Notes: a model not told the origin generated them from the letters alone. Shown: positions 1-11,403, numbered from the stretch's first letter. The stretch: 64,000 bases of DNA from Eledone cirrhosa (GCA_964016885.1 OZ024743.1:163660142-163724141), one strand, 5' to 3'. Program-made: numbers and translations.

Positions 1-1830
1 TACCTCTATAGTTTCCTCTATCGAGTGCATCACCTTTACCTTTGTAGCAGTTGACAATGATGCTACTGCACCAATCTTTTGGTATGACACCTAGTATTAC
101 CTGGTTAACAATACGTGTGGTTATAGTGTGACCTACAGACCCAGATGCCTTCAGCATCTCGGCAGCTATACCCGATGGACGGGTTGCCTTCCCCATCTTC
201 ATATCTTTGATTGCCTTACTTACTACGCTGATGCTGATTTGTACTGCTGGCCCCTCTATAGGGTCTACTTGACGTAGGGTCTCTTCTTCCCATGCATTCT
301 CCTCATTTAGTAATCTATCCTAATGACTCTTCCATGAATCTTTCTTCTCAGCACTTGTGAGGGCAAGCTCACCTTTATCATTCCGGATACACTTCTCGCC
401 AATGACATCACAATTCTCTCTGACACACTGCCTCGCAATCTTGAACACCTCCTGTTTCTGGTCCTCACGTTGCAAAACATTCTTAAATTTTCTATCCTCT
501 GCTTCCCTCCTAGCTAAGTATACTTGTCGCCTAGCTTCCCTCTTGGTCTCTATGTAATGTAACCTGCTCCCCCCCGTTCTTCCATTCTTTCCATGCCTGT
601 CTCTTGGCCTTAACTGCCTCATCTACCTTATTGTTCCACCACCAAGTCACTCTCCTCCTGCTTGTGGTCTTACTCCAGCCACAGACCTCATCTGTCGCCT
701 CTAGTAAGTTATTTTTTAGGAACTCCCAGTGCTCTTCTACATTGAATGTCTCTATCTGTTCTTCTTTACTGTCGTAGGCATTGAGTAAAATATCTTTAAA
801 TCTGTTACTGGCTGAGGGGTCTTTCAGCTTCCAGATCTTTCTTCTCCAGGTTGGCCTCTGTTTCCAGGTTCGTCTAGTTCTGTCTGTGAGGTCGCTGACA
901 ACTAAGCTATGTTGGGAGGTACATTCCTTACTAGGGAAGGTTTTTGTGTTTACTACCATCCTTCTGTCACGTCCTCTGATGAGGATAAAATCTATCTGAC
1001 TAGAATGCTCCCCTGATCTATAGGTGATCAGGTGGTTGTCGGGTTTTTTGAAGTTTGTGTTACATATCGACATGTCATTGGCGTCGCAGAATTCTAGAAG
1101 TCTGAATCTTTCTTCATTTCTTGTGCCAACTCCATGGCCTCCATGTACTCTATTGAAGCCGTCACAGTGTTTACCTACGTGTCTGTTAAAATCTCCTGCG
1201 ATGATTAGGAAGTCATTGTCGTTTGTTAGAGCAGTAGTGTGGATTAGGGACTCGTAAAATCTATCCTTAAGTTCGTCTGGCAACCCCGATTGGGGTGCGT
1301 AAGCTGATATTATTGTGGTAATTGTTTTATTCAGGACTAGTCTGAGTTTAATGATTCTTGCATTTACCCTGTACACTGAGATTACTTTATCTACCCACTT
1401 GTCAGCTAGTAGTATACCTACACCACCCATCCCATCGTCATTTCCCACCCAGAAAAATTTGTAGCACTGACTTTTTCCTACAAGGACTCTAGCAGACTCT
1501 CCTCTCCATCTAGTCTCTTGCACACAGCATACATCAATTTCCTTTCGCTCTAACATTTCTACGATTTCTCCTTCTCTTCCTTTCATTGTGCTTACATTGA
1601 TGGCACCAACTCGGAGTTTTGGGCATTTGTCGACACTTGTAGGGAAGGGTCGATTTTTGCAGGGGTGCGTGTGTGCTTCCTCTCTCTGGATTGGTGCTTC
1701 ACATTGGTGCTTGGTAGTTCGCGGATTCATATTCATTTCATCTATTAATTCAGAGTTACTCCAATTTATTCTCAGCTCATCCATCCATACTGGTAGGAAA
1801 ATTCAGGGCTAGAAGAACAGTGGTGGTGGT
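1..1830 (-). mobile_element. RTE-like LINE subfamily 1, copy A: endonuclease and start of RT, cut by window edge
   Basis: Read on the minus strand the order is endonuclease, linker, start of reverse transcriptase (RT), leaving the window at base 1. The endonuclease frame (1,784 to 531, 417 codons) shows APE-type signatures: QETRWRG with the catalytic Glu, ISAYAPQ, GDFNRHVG, QIDFIL and SQHSLVVSD. Such enzymes nick target DNA for target-primed reverse transcription. A run of seven C at 569-575 shifts the frame; the linker (KREARRQVYLARREAE) continues in the frame 622 to 320. Copy M has a shorter C run at this point. A TAG near 320 replaces the Tyr of the SHYERL motif. RT N-terminal text (PSGIAAEMLKASG, GVIPKDWCSS) runs to the edge. 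The Met at 1,784 is only the farthest upstream start. Dead copy. Confidence 0.88.
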
Positions 1831-1877
1831 AATAATGGCAGGGTGTGTTGGGCTGGGACGGGGGAGGAGAGAGTTAG

Positions 1878-1915
1878 GTAGTAGTAGTAGTAGTAGTAGT
1901 AGTAGAAGAAATGGC
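1878..1915. repeat. (AGT)n microsatellite
   Basis: About 12 GTA/TAG triplets in a G-rich stretch just upstream of LINE copy A. The G-rich flank (1,830-2,030) may be part of the element's 5' region; no other structure is seen there. Confidence 0.9.
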
Positions 1916-2239
1916 ATGCTGAGGTTTGATTGGTCGAATGGGCTATGGTGGTGTGAGGGGGTGGGTGGGAGGGAAATTGTGAGAGAGGGTCGCCGTCTAG
2001 GTAGAGAGAGGGTCGTCGTCTAGGCTAACAAACTAACTGATAGAATACAGCATGGCAAAGTAGCCGATAGAATACAGCAACAATAATATTAATAATAGCC
2101 AGTCATGGCCTGTAGCCTTTGATGGAAAAATAGACAGAGACAGAGTCAGCATGGTAGGGGAAAAATGAGGATAGCAAAATAGATGTGTTGTGGTGGCTGA
2201 AATACCTGGCCAGATTTGTATGATATATATATATATATA

Positions 2240-3012
2240 TGTGGGACAACCTGAGCCAGATCTGCGACTGGAGTAAGGTCCCACAAAGATGGCAGCAAAT
2301 CTATCAAGTGCATGCTGGAGATCACCTTCTGACGAGTTAAGTAGTACCATATTGTCTGTAAATTCCAGCTGACTGATCCTCAGTCTTGATACCATTTCCA
2401 ACCCAGCTGCACATGTCATTCCTGTCCATGAAGATTATGAACAGGAGAGGTAACAGTATGCACCCTTGGCAGAGTCCATCACCCACATCAAATGGTTTTG
2501 CAATCTCTCTTTTCTCCTTTTTTGAAAACCGGGATTATCACTCCCGATTGCCATTGAGGTACAAGCAGGTGTGAAAAATCACAGCAGAGACAGTAAAAGC
2601 GTCCAAAGTTAAGATATGGGAGGACTTTGGGGTTAAGCTGAAATCAGATCAGGAAATAAAGTGACCATCCGCCAACTTCGTAATAAGTTCTCCTCAACAC
2701 CTGCTATCAGGAACGTGTCTGGGGTTCTCCTCTATTCAGAGAGGTGCATCCTCACGAGATGGAGAGAATACTCTGCTAATCTCCGAAACCCGGTCACAAC
2801 AGCATCTTCTGGTGAACACGCGATGCATCTTGGGAGCAATGACTAACCTCTCGAAGGCTGAGGGCACAAGAGTATTAAAAGAGCTCAAATGTGGCAAAGC
2901 AGCCTGGGAAGATGAAATTCAGCCTATGGTCTTAAAAACCTTAAATGGAGAAAGTATTCTCTGGCTGACTTGTGTGGGCCAGGTGGCCTGGATCTCTAGA
3001 AATGCGCCTAAG
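2240..3012. mobile_element. LINE family 2 fragment with inverted 5' half
   Basis: Two parts of one RT lie in opposite directions. Minus strand 2,576-2,240 reads GVGDGLCQGCILLPLLFIIF-like RT text and then LRISQLEFTDNMVLLNSSEG, where the usual F/YADD box has become FTDN. Plus strand 2,640-3,012 reads the upstream part: TIRQLRNKFSSTPAIRN, RWREYSANL, LKELKCGKAAWEDEIQ, ending at RNAPKQ. A better copy at 32,449-33,325 has the same segments all on one strand in the expected order, so the 5' part here was inverted at about 2,577-2,600. Short deletions and stops make it non-functional. Confidence 0.8.
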
Positions 3013-3087
3013 CAATGCCTATTCCTATATTTTTTTAAATTGCTAAATATTGTAATTCCTTTCAAGAGATTTTGTGACCCTCCATAC

Positions 3088-3470
3088 TGTTGTCACTGCA
3101 ACGTAATGATCACCTCATTATACACCCAGTAATCCTTCTTTACCCATGTCACTACAATGTAATGATTACTGCACTAAACACACAGTAATCCTTTGTTACC
3201 CATGTCACTACAATGTAATGATCACTGCATTAATACACCCAGTAATCCTTCCTTACCCATGTCACTACAATGTAGTAATCACTGCACTATACTCCCAGTA
3301 ATCATTCTTTACCCATGTCACTACAATGTCATAATCACTGCACTATACACGCAGTAATCATTCCTTAATTTACCTATATCACTACAATGTAATGATCACC
3401 TTATATACTTATTATACTCCTGGTAATCCTTCCTTACCAATGTCATCACAATATAATGCTCACCTTGCAA
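3088..3470. repeat. Degenerate minisatellite, unit about 57 bp
   Basis: Six to seven units built on TGTCACTACAATGTAATGAT, each followed by CACTGCACTATACAC and CAGTAATCCTT. Unit length varies from about 56 to 62 bp. No coding sense. It follows directly on the inverted LINE fragment. Confidence 0.85.
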
Positions 3471-3616
3471 TCTAATAACTATACACTCAGTAATCACAAT
3501 CATAATCTCCTAGTAATAATCTAGGAGTGTCTAAAGCCTAAAAAGGCTATGGGCACAGCCACTGTTCTTCCTCCTCTTATTATATATCATTTACATCACT
3601 TTTTGCATCTTAGCTG

Positions 3617-3742
3617 TTTAATAAGAAAGAAAACAAAAAGAAAAAAGAAAAATTAAGATAAACAATGAATATTATATATATATATATAATATTCATTGTT
3701 TATCTTAATTTTTCTTTTTTCTTTTTGTTTTCTTTCTTATTA

Positions 3743-3744
<2 letters not shown>
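3617..3744. repeat. Perfect 128-bp palindrome with AT core
   Basis: The arms 3,617-3,680 and 3,681-3,744 are exact reverse complements without one mismatch; I checked them base by base. The centre is a run of TA, the arms are purine-rich (AAGAAAGAAAACAAAAAG) facing pyrimidine-rich. A (GT)n tract of about 30 bp starts right after it. A single strand would fold into a 64-bp hairpin. Confidence 0.95.
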
Positions 3745-3775
<31 letters not shown>

Positions 3776-3776
<1 letters not shown>

Positions 3777-4157
3777 ATATGTAATAGGTATGCAAGTATA
3801 TATGTGTCTGTGTGGCTATAAACCCCAAAGAAAAACAAAAGAAGAAAGCTGCCCCAAAACACAACAAAGCAGATGTTAACTATTTAAAGAATAAATGCTG
3901 TCTGCATTTATATTTTTGTATTTGCTGTATCTATATTTTTAATGTATATGTTTCCTATAGACATACCTGTTGACATTCTTGTTGCCAGTTGCAGTTAGTA
4001 CATATAACTTCACTGGCTGGCTTCTGTATTATTCAGCACATAAAACTACAATTATATATATATCTACCTGTCTGGAAGTCAGCCAGACTGACGACAGCTT
4101 TCACAGCTAACAGTTTCTACACGTTTTCAACGGAAGAAATAACAACAATACCAGCCA
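3776..4157. other. No recognisable feature
   Basis: AT-rich sequence with short open frames only. I see no repeat shared with other parts of the window and no coding signature. Confidence 0.5.
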
Positions 4158-4350
4158 TAATAATTGTTTCTGCTTTTGGCACAAGGCCAGCAATTTGAAT
4201 GGATGGGGAACGGGGGAAGTCAATTAAATTTACCTCAGTGTGTTACTGGTACTTTATTTTAACAACCCTGTAAGGACAAAAGCCAAAGCTAACCTTGACC
4301 TGATTTTTACTCAGAACGTAAGAAGGACATAACTATACGTCGCAAAGCAT
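4158..4350 (-). mobile_element. Cephalopod-type tRNA SINE, interrupted
   Basis: On the minus strand this is the same SINE as at 11,601. The plus strand starts AATTGTTTCTGCTTTTGGC, then ACAAGGCCAGCAATTT. After an unrelated insert of about 35 bp (4,198-4,232) it continues with TTACTGGTACTTTATTTTA and the degraded tRNA-related head to about 4,350. Older than the other copies judging by its many differences. Confidence 0.8.
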
Positions 4351-5744
4351 GTTGTCTGACACTCTACTGATACACCAACAACAATAATAATATTGATTCA
4401 ATGACACAGCTCAAACAGAACAATCTCCACACACAACACTCACATCCTATATAAGAAGCACCTAATAAAATAAAACATCACATCTCACATAAAATAGAGT
4501 CTCAAAGATTAATACCTAATAAAATAACACAACTTGCATTACACACACCTTACACAACAGAACAAACACTAAAAATAACACGAGAAACTACAAGCTAAAC
4601 CACACTGCAAAACAGGAGTCTATACTTCCCTAACCCATAGAAAAATATGAACCTGAGTCCCCACAAACAACAATATACCTCTAAAGAACAGGAGGAATTA
4701 TCCAAATATAAAGATCTGGCAATAGAAATAACCTAAGTGTGAACAATGCTGCCACTGGAGAATTGCCCTGTTTGCCAACTTCAAATTTCTGAACCCCTGA
4801 CATCTCACAGAGACCATCTTAGCTCTACCCAGCTCATGTGTATGGGTGAGGCAGCCAGCTTGAACCAGCATGTGCACAATGAAAGCACCAACATCAGACT
4901 TACCAAAGGACACCACATGCATCAGTTGAACATTCAACCTGGCAGCAACATCAGAGATTCAGGACAAAATAGCTACCAGACTGAATGATGCCACCAGTGC
5001 ACCCATGAAAATAAATACCAGATGTTGCTGGATCCCATAAAAATTAATGGCACCACCAAGACACAAACTTCCCCATGCTATCGCTGACTTATCAACACCA
5101 CCATGTGATCTGTAACCAACCAATGGAGGCCTCTAACATCAAGGCACCTAACTCCATTCTCCATTTTGTTTTATTTTCTGCCAATGCACCTGAAAATTCA
5201 GGTGTTTTCATCTTAAAACTGCTGGTAATGTGGAGTTAAATCAATTTGTTAATATACTCTCAGTTTCCACATTATGTGTTGTCTGCTCTTTTCTTTAGTT
5301 TATACCCACTTGTATAACCCATGATGATATAGTGTGGGTAGTACGATGAAATACTGGTGTTGGTACCAAATCAAGTATTCTATACACAGACAGTGTTTAT
5401 AATAGAAAAAAACGAGCAACATATTTATTGCGTATCGAGCAGATCGATACTGGAGTCAGGTCCGTAACTCCTATGGGTCACCTTGAGCCAATCCTCTGCG
5501 AAACGTGCGTAACAGGTCAATGCACAATAAATATTTTTCATATGTAAACGAAACTTCCTCATTTTTTTCTATTATATATATATATTCTGAAGAAAAATGT
5601 GGTAATGACTCCTATATTTCAGTCTAAAGAAGCATCAAAGTTACTGCCAACTTAACATTTAGAAAATATATCATATTCTGCTCACAGTTAAAGTTTGAAT
5701 GTTCTATATACACTCATAAATAAAACACATTTCAGTATCATCAT
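4351..5744. other. Mostly unassigned; short LINE-like peptide at 4,683-4,735
   Basis: At 4,683-4,735 the plus strand reads KEQEELSKYKDLAIEIT, followed by a stop. This phrase resembles the far C-terminal end of some non-LTR retrotransposon ORFs; the assignment is weak. The rest, including open frames around 4,746-4,988 on both strands, shows no family I recognise. A segment at 5,437-5,525 has a GCGAAACGTGC motif like a Penelope hammerhead arm, but without the partner core. The end is AT-rich. Confidence 0.3.
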
Positions 5745-8474
5745 CATCATTTTACGTCCGCTTATCCCTGCTTGCAAGAGTGGGACGGGTCTTCTTCAGC
5801 ATCTCTCCACTTGTCACGGTCCTTCATCATCTCCACCGTGATCTTCAGCGATCTGAAGTCTGCTCTCACCACCTCTGCCCATGTTTTTCGTGGTCTACCT
5901 CTACCATGTCTTCCTTCAACTGGCATCTCCTGGCACTTCTTCACCCATCGGTCATCCTCCATGCGCATCACATGTCCATACCACCACAGTCTCCTCTCTC
6001 ACACACTACATTCTATCCCTCTCAGACACAGTTTCTCTCTCAACACATCCATGCTGGGTCGTTCACGCACATTGTCATTGCACATCAAAGAGAGCATGCT
6101 TGCCTCATTTCTCTCCAGCCGTTGCATATCCTCTGCAGTTGCTGCCCATGTCTCACTACCATGCAGCATTGCACTCCTCACACAGGCATCATATAACTGG
6201 CCTTTCGTACGCAAGGAGAAACACTTCTTTGTCAGCAGAGGAAGCAGCTCCCTAAACTTCTTCCAGCCCATCCTTATTCTAGATACTATGGCCTCGTAAC
6301 ACCCCCCTCCTATGCTAATCTGATCACCTAGGTACCGGAAGCTATCCACCACTTCTATAGCACCCACCTGCCTTTGAAAAATGTGTCTATCAATGCGACT
6401 TCTACTGTCTAATTTCCCTGTACATCTACTGCATACATATTTCTCTCTACCTGTTAGTTTGCCTGCTATCCCACTACATCTTTTGTGTACCCAGGATCTG
6501 CATTGTGTGCATTTTATAGAATTTATGCCAGTTCCTTTTCTGCATATCAAACATGGCCATTTCCCTGACGGAATCAGAGCTTTGTCCTCTTTTCTACTCA
6601 TCAACACTTTTGTCTTAGCTAGGTTCACTCTCAGTCCTCTTGATTCCAACTGCTGTTTCAATAGCCAGAATTTATTCTCTAGCTCCTCTACTAATTCTGC
6701 TATAAGAACCCGATCGTAAGCATAGAGAAGTTCCCATGGACAGCCAGTTTTAAACTCCTCTGTTATGGCTTGGAGGACTATAATGAACAAGAGCGGGCTA
6801 AGGACCGAACCTTGATGTACTCCTACTTGTATCTGGAATTCCTTACTAAACTCCATCCCTACCCTGACTTTACTGACAGCACCTCTGTACAAAGTTTGCA
6901 CTGTCCTCACAAGCCATTCCTCAACACTTAGTTTCCTTAGGGACCACCAGTTGACAGATCAGGGTACCCTATCAAAGGCCTTCTCTAGGTCAACAAAAGC
7001 TGAGTATAGTGGTTTATTCTTCTCTAAAAACCTCTCTTGTAATTGTCTCACCAAGAAGAGGGCATCTGCTGTACTTTTCCCAGGCACAAAACCAAACTGC
7101 ATCTCATGTAGTTTGACCCTTTCTCTAATTAGTTGTGCTAATATCCTTTCTGCCACTTTCATTAGCTGATCCATCAGTTTTATACCCCTATAATTGCTCC
7201 TCTCCAGAGCATCCACTTTACCTTTGTAGCAATTTATGAGAATACTGCTGTACCAGTCTTTGGGTATGACACCGCCATATATAGCCCGATTGATGATGCG
7301 TGCAACTATCCTCGACGGTCCAGCAGCCTTACCATTTTTCATTTTCTTAATCGCCTCCTGGACCCTATATTCATCAATCTCAATAGTTGGTCCCTCTGTC
7401 GGATCTACTAGGGGTAATTTCTCTCTCTCCCATTCGTTCTCCACATTCATCAGTCTCTCATAATGACACTTCCAGGCCTCCTTTTTCTGATCATTCGTGA
7501 CACTAAGTACACCGGCATCATTCCGGACACATTTATCTCCAACAACATCCTGATTTGCACTGACACACTGCCTTGCAATTTGGAACACCGCATGCCTCTG
7601 ATCTTCCCGTCGTAGAACATTGGCAAACCTCCTACTCTCTGCCTCCCTGCGTGCTAAGAACACCTGACATCTAGCTTCTCTCTTAGTGGCTGTATATCCT
7701 TCTCTACTCCCACCCTCTTTCCAAGCCTTCCATGCTAGTCTTTTGTCTCTAATGGCCCTATCTACCGTGCTGTTCCACTCTCTGGTTGGAGCTCTGTTCC
7801 AGCCACAAGTTTCATCAGTAGCCTGCAGTAAGTTGTCATGTAAGAAACTCCAGTTATTATCTATGTCATATGTCTCTAAATCATCTTTTTTTTCGTCATT
7901 AACATCTTGAAGGGCTTGCCTAAATTTGTATTTTAGTGAAAGGTCTTTTAGCTTCCAGACCTTTCTTTTCCACACCTTCCTTTATGTCTCATTCCATCGT
8001 TTGCTTACTGAGAGATATCACTAACGACTAACCTATGCTGTGGGGTACATTCTTCCCCAGGGTATGCCTTGGTATTAGACACTATCTGCCTGTCTCGCTG
8101 CCTAACTAGTAAGAAGTCAATCTGGCTCATGTGCTCGCCTGATTTGTAGGTTATTAGGTGATTGGCAGGTTTCTGGAAGTTAGTTTTTCAAATGGTCAGT
8201 GTGCTTGCATCACAAAATTCAAGAAGTCTCACTCCTTCATTTCTTGAGCCGTAACCGTGCCCACCATGTACCCCAGTGTAACCACCCTGGAGCTGTCCAA
8301 CATGACCATTCCATTGAAGTCCCCTGCTAGCATAACGATGTCTCCGTCCTCAGTCATTGCGGCTGTTTGTAAAAGTTGCACGTAAAAGCAGTCTTTCTCT
8401 TCTTTACCTAGGCCTGCTTATTAACTCGAACTACCTCTATTGTCTTATTGATCCATCTCTCAGCCAGGAAAATG
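5745..8474 (-). mobile_element. RTE-like LINE subfamily 2, copy C
   Basis: A long minus-strand LINE. The 3' end at 5,745 is a short (ATG)n tract next to the conserved tail read on the plus strand as ACGTCCGCTTATCCCTGCTT. The RT frame occupies 7,975-5,762. Upstream the endonuclease is broken: GDFNG and the linker are present from about 8,320 down, but the stretch coding the SAYAPQAGL region is lost at about 8,419, where KTIEVV and FLAERWI follow directly. The element stops at 8,474, where plus-strand copy D begins, so the two face away head to head. Ends and deletions show a dead copy. Confidence 0.9.
5762..7975 (-). pseudogene. RT with internal PHD-like finger and C-terminal domain (copy C)
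   Basis: One minus-strand frame of 738 codons stays open from 7,975 to 5,762 apart from two nonsense codons: TGA at 6,956-6,958 after KAFDRVP and TGA at about 5,996 after GIECSV. RT motifs follow in order: NGKAAGPS, YKGKVDALERSNYRGIKL, QFGFVPGKST, VDLEKAFDRVP, QGSVLSPLLFIIV and LLYAYDRVLIA. The last should be YADD but is YAYD, so a catalytic Asp is gone. Then NLAKTKVLMSRK (motif D), a C4HC3 finger (CLICRKGTG, KCTQCRSWVHKRC, CSRC), FRYLGDQIS (motif E) and the C-terminal WYGHVMRM and GRPRKTW. RT would copy the element's RNA at the nicked target. Confidence 0.9.
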
Positions 8475-10340
8475 CCTGTGTATAGGGTCATACCAAATGA
8501 CTGGCATAGCAGCAGCATTGTTTACTGCTACAAGGGTAAAGGAGATGCTCTAGATAGGGGAAACTATAAAGGCATTAAGTTAGTTGACCAGGTCATGAAG
8601 GTCACAGAAAGAGTTATAGCACAACTAATCAGAGATCGAATTGATCTAGATGAAATGTAGTTTGGGTTTGTGTCTGGTAAAAGTACCACAGATGCTCTTT
8701 TCCTTGTATGACAACTACAGGAGAAGTACCTAGCTAAAAGTAAACCCTTCTACTTAGCTTTTGTTGACTTGGAGAAAGCCTTTGGAGTCCCCCGCTCCAT
8801 TATCTGGTGGGCCCTTAGTAAACTAGGTGTAGATGAATGGCTTGTGAGAGCTATACAAGCCATGCATAAAGAAACAGTTAGTAAGGTTAGAATTAACAAT
8901 GAATATAGTGAAGAATTTAGCATAAAAGTTGGTGTTCATCAAGGCTCTGTCCTTAACCCCTCCTATTTATTATTGCCCTTCAGGCTATAACAGAGGAGTT
9001 TAAGACCGGTTGCCCATGGGAACTTCTATATGCAGATGATCTAACTCTCATGGCTGAATCTATGGCTGAACTAGAGAAGAAATTCCAAACATGGAAGCAT
9101 GGCCTAGAATCAAAAGGCCTTAAAGTTAACATGTCTAGGACTAAAGTTCTAGTATGTAGAAAGGAAAATAGGGCACAAGTGCCCTCTGAAAAATGACCAT
9201 GCTCAGTGTGTAGGAAAGAAGTAGGCAGAAATTCCATTTTATGTCCCAAATGCAAACTATGGGTACATAAAAGATGTAGTGGGATCACATGTAAGCTATC
9301 TAAGAACGTAGATTTTATATGTGGCCGATGCTCAGGTGCAATAAGTAGCAAGTGCCCACAGGATACTAGCTCCTTCTATTGCATAGATGGTTCTATAGAA
9401 ATAGTGGACACCTTCTGTTACCTGGGTGACAAAATCAGCAGTGGTGGAGGGTGCTCTGAAAGTACAGAAGCCAGGGTCAGAACGGGATGGAAAAAGTTCA
9501 GAGAGCTTATACCACTATTGGCCACTAAAGGTTTCTCTCTAAAAATGAAAGGCAGACTGTATGATGCCTGCATATGAACAGCAATGTTACATGGCAGTGA
9601 AATATGGGCATTGTGTGCAGACTGGAGAGGAACGAAGCATGCATGCTCCGTTGGATGTGTAATAGTAATATACGTGAACGGCAAAACATAAATGAACTAA
9701 GCGAGAAATTAGGAATAAGAGGGATTAGATGCTGTTTACTTGAAAGAAGACTACGTTGGTATGGTCATGTGATGCGCATGAAAGACGACAGCTGTATAAA
9801 AAAGTGCAGGGCGATCAAAATTGATGGAAGTTACGGAGTAGGTAGACCCAGAAAAACCTGGGACGATTTGATAAATTCCGACCTTCCACACTTACACCTC
9901 TCTAAGACAATATCACTGGACCGAGATCTTTGGCGTCATGCAGTAATACAGAAGACTCGCCTTACCTATGTACAAAGCGAAACCTACAGTCAGTGGGCAC
10001 CTCTTAACCAAATATACACCCCAACCCCTACCCCTACCCCATCCTTCCACTCCCACCAACACCACCCTTTCTCTATAACATCCAGTCCAAACATAAGAGA
10101 TTATGTAGGTGTCACGACAAAAAAAACACACAGTCCACGCTGTAATGTGGTCATGTAGGTAACACGGTAAAAAGCTCCCGGTCAATACTGTAAATATGGT
10201 TGGTGTTAGGAAGGGCATCCAGCCAGATAGTCCTATACGAGTGAGACAAGGTCACCCGACCTATCTTGCCTCAAGTGGGACAATTCCTGTCTAACCCATG
10301 CTAGCATGGAAGATAGAGGTTAAACGATGATGATGATGAT
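8475..10340 (+). mobile_element. RTE-like LINE subfamily 1, copy D (3' half)
   Basis: Plus-strand RT from GVIPNDW-like text to the 3' end. Seen in order: GDALDRGNYKGIKL, FGFVSGKSTTDALF, VDLEKAFGVPRS, VGVHQGSVLNP, ELLYADDLTLMAES with the YADD box intact, MSRTKVLVCRK (motif D), finger CSVCRKEVG / CPKCKLWVHKRC / CGRC at 9,200-9,340, FCYLGDKIS (motif E), then LRWYGHVMRMKDD and GRPRKTWDD. Nonsense codons lie near 8,658, 8,708 and 9,575; frameshifts near 8,950 and 9,600. The 3' tail 10,160-10,340 has GTTAGGAAGGGCATCCAGCC and CCCATGCTAGCATGGAAGAT and ends in (ATG)n. 5' truncated at copy C. Confidence 0.9.
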
Positions 10341-11170
10341 ATAGGGACAGAATTAAGTTAGGTTTATGAATCTGGAGATGGCCTTCTGTAATCTGGTAGG
10401 CATTAAGAAAGCAAGGTGTAGACAAATGGCCTGTTAGGGCCCTACAAGCTATGTATAGAGGTGCAACTAGCAAGGTGATAATTGGCAATGAGGGCAGTGA
10501 TGAATTTGAAATGCAGGTGGGGTTTCGCCAGGGCTCCTGTCCATTTCTGTTTTTCATTATCCCTCAGTCTATAACTGAGGAGTTACAAATCAGCACTCCG
10601 CAAGTATTCCTGTATGAAATTGATACCTTCAGTTGCCAGGGAGACTCCATCGAAGTTGTTGACAGCTTTTGTTACCTAGGTAACCTAATCAGTAGTGATG
10701 GAGTATGCTCTGAAAGTGTAATAACCAGAGTAAGAACAGGCTGAAAGAAGTTTAAGGAGTAGATACCTCTGCTGATAACAAAAGGTTTTTCTTTCAGGGT
10801 AAGGGTAGACTGTATGATGCTTGCATACAAACTACATGGCAGTGGGACATGAGCTTTAATTGCAAAAGACCTGTTATAGCTAGAAGGAAATGAAGTGAGT
10901 TTGCATAAGTAAGCTGGGAGAAAAAGCTAGGGCAGACAAATCTCAGTGGATTGAGAAAAAGCTAGTGCAGACAAATCTCAGTGGATTGAGAAAAAGCTAG
11001 TGCAGACAAATCTCAGTGGATTGGAGTCGTGGATGAGGCAAACCCAGGAAGATTTGAGACAAGGTAATGAAAACTGACCTGAAGAAATTGAACCTTACAG
11101 CAGAGATGACGAAGGACCATGAGAATTGTTGACCTGCTGTATTGGAGAAAACCCACCTAGCAGCATAAAA
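10341..11170 (+). mobile_element. RTE-like LINE, copy E, internally deleted
   Basis: Plus-strand remnant beginning in the RT: RALQAMYRGATSKV, VGFRQGSCPFLFFI, then EVVDSFCYLGNLISSD (motif E), ITRVRTG and the weak C-terminal end KTDLKKLNLTAEMTKDH. The YADD box, motif D and the zinc finger are deleted between about 10,590 and 10,620. Many stops and frameshifts. It starts directly after the (ATG)n end of copy D. A triplicated 35-bp segment sits inside it. Confidence 0.8.
10918..11022. repeat. 35-bp segment in three tandem copies
   Basis: GAGAAAAAGCTAGTGCAGAC plus AAATCTCAGTGGATT is repeated three times almost without change, inside LINE copy E. A local tandem gain after insertion is likely because the other LINE copies lack it. 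Confidence 0.9.
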
Positions 11171-11221
11171 TGTCCCTACCTAGCCATATATATCTCATTT
11201 CCTTATTCCATTATCACTTCT

Positions 11222-11403
11222 TAGTAGCATATAGTTATGGCCCTTTATGTTCTGAGTTCCAATCCTGCTGAGGTTAGCTTTGCCTTTCATCCCTTTGAGG
11301 TTGATAAAATAAAGTGCTAGTAACATACTGGGGTTGATTTCGTTGACTTATCCCTTCTCTTCAAATTGCCTGCCTTGTGCCAAAAGTAGAAACCATTATT
11401 ATT
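11222..11403 (+). mobile_element. tRNA-derived SINE (first of three in a row)
   Basis: Has the B-box-like GAGTTCCAATCCTGCTGAGG, the body TTTGCCTTTCATCCCTTTGA and the end CTTGTGCCAAAAGTAGAAAC followed by (ATT)n. The left part is diverged. SINEs of this type use an RNA polymerase III promoter in the tRNA-like head and borrow LINE proteins. Confidence 0.85.

Noticed and set aside
5437..5525. Hammerhead ribozyme (GCGAAACGTGC)
   Set aside because: The CTGATGA core is not present upstream and no stem II closes; the motif alone is too short.
5772..6299. Long plus-strand frames at 5,772-6,299, 38,541-39,086 and 39,713-40,252
   Set aside because: They are antisense shadows of the LINE C-terminal domain, which has the conserved motifs on the minus strand.
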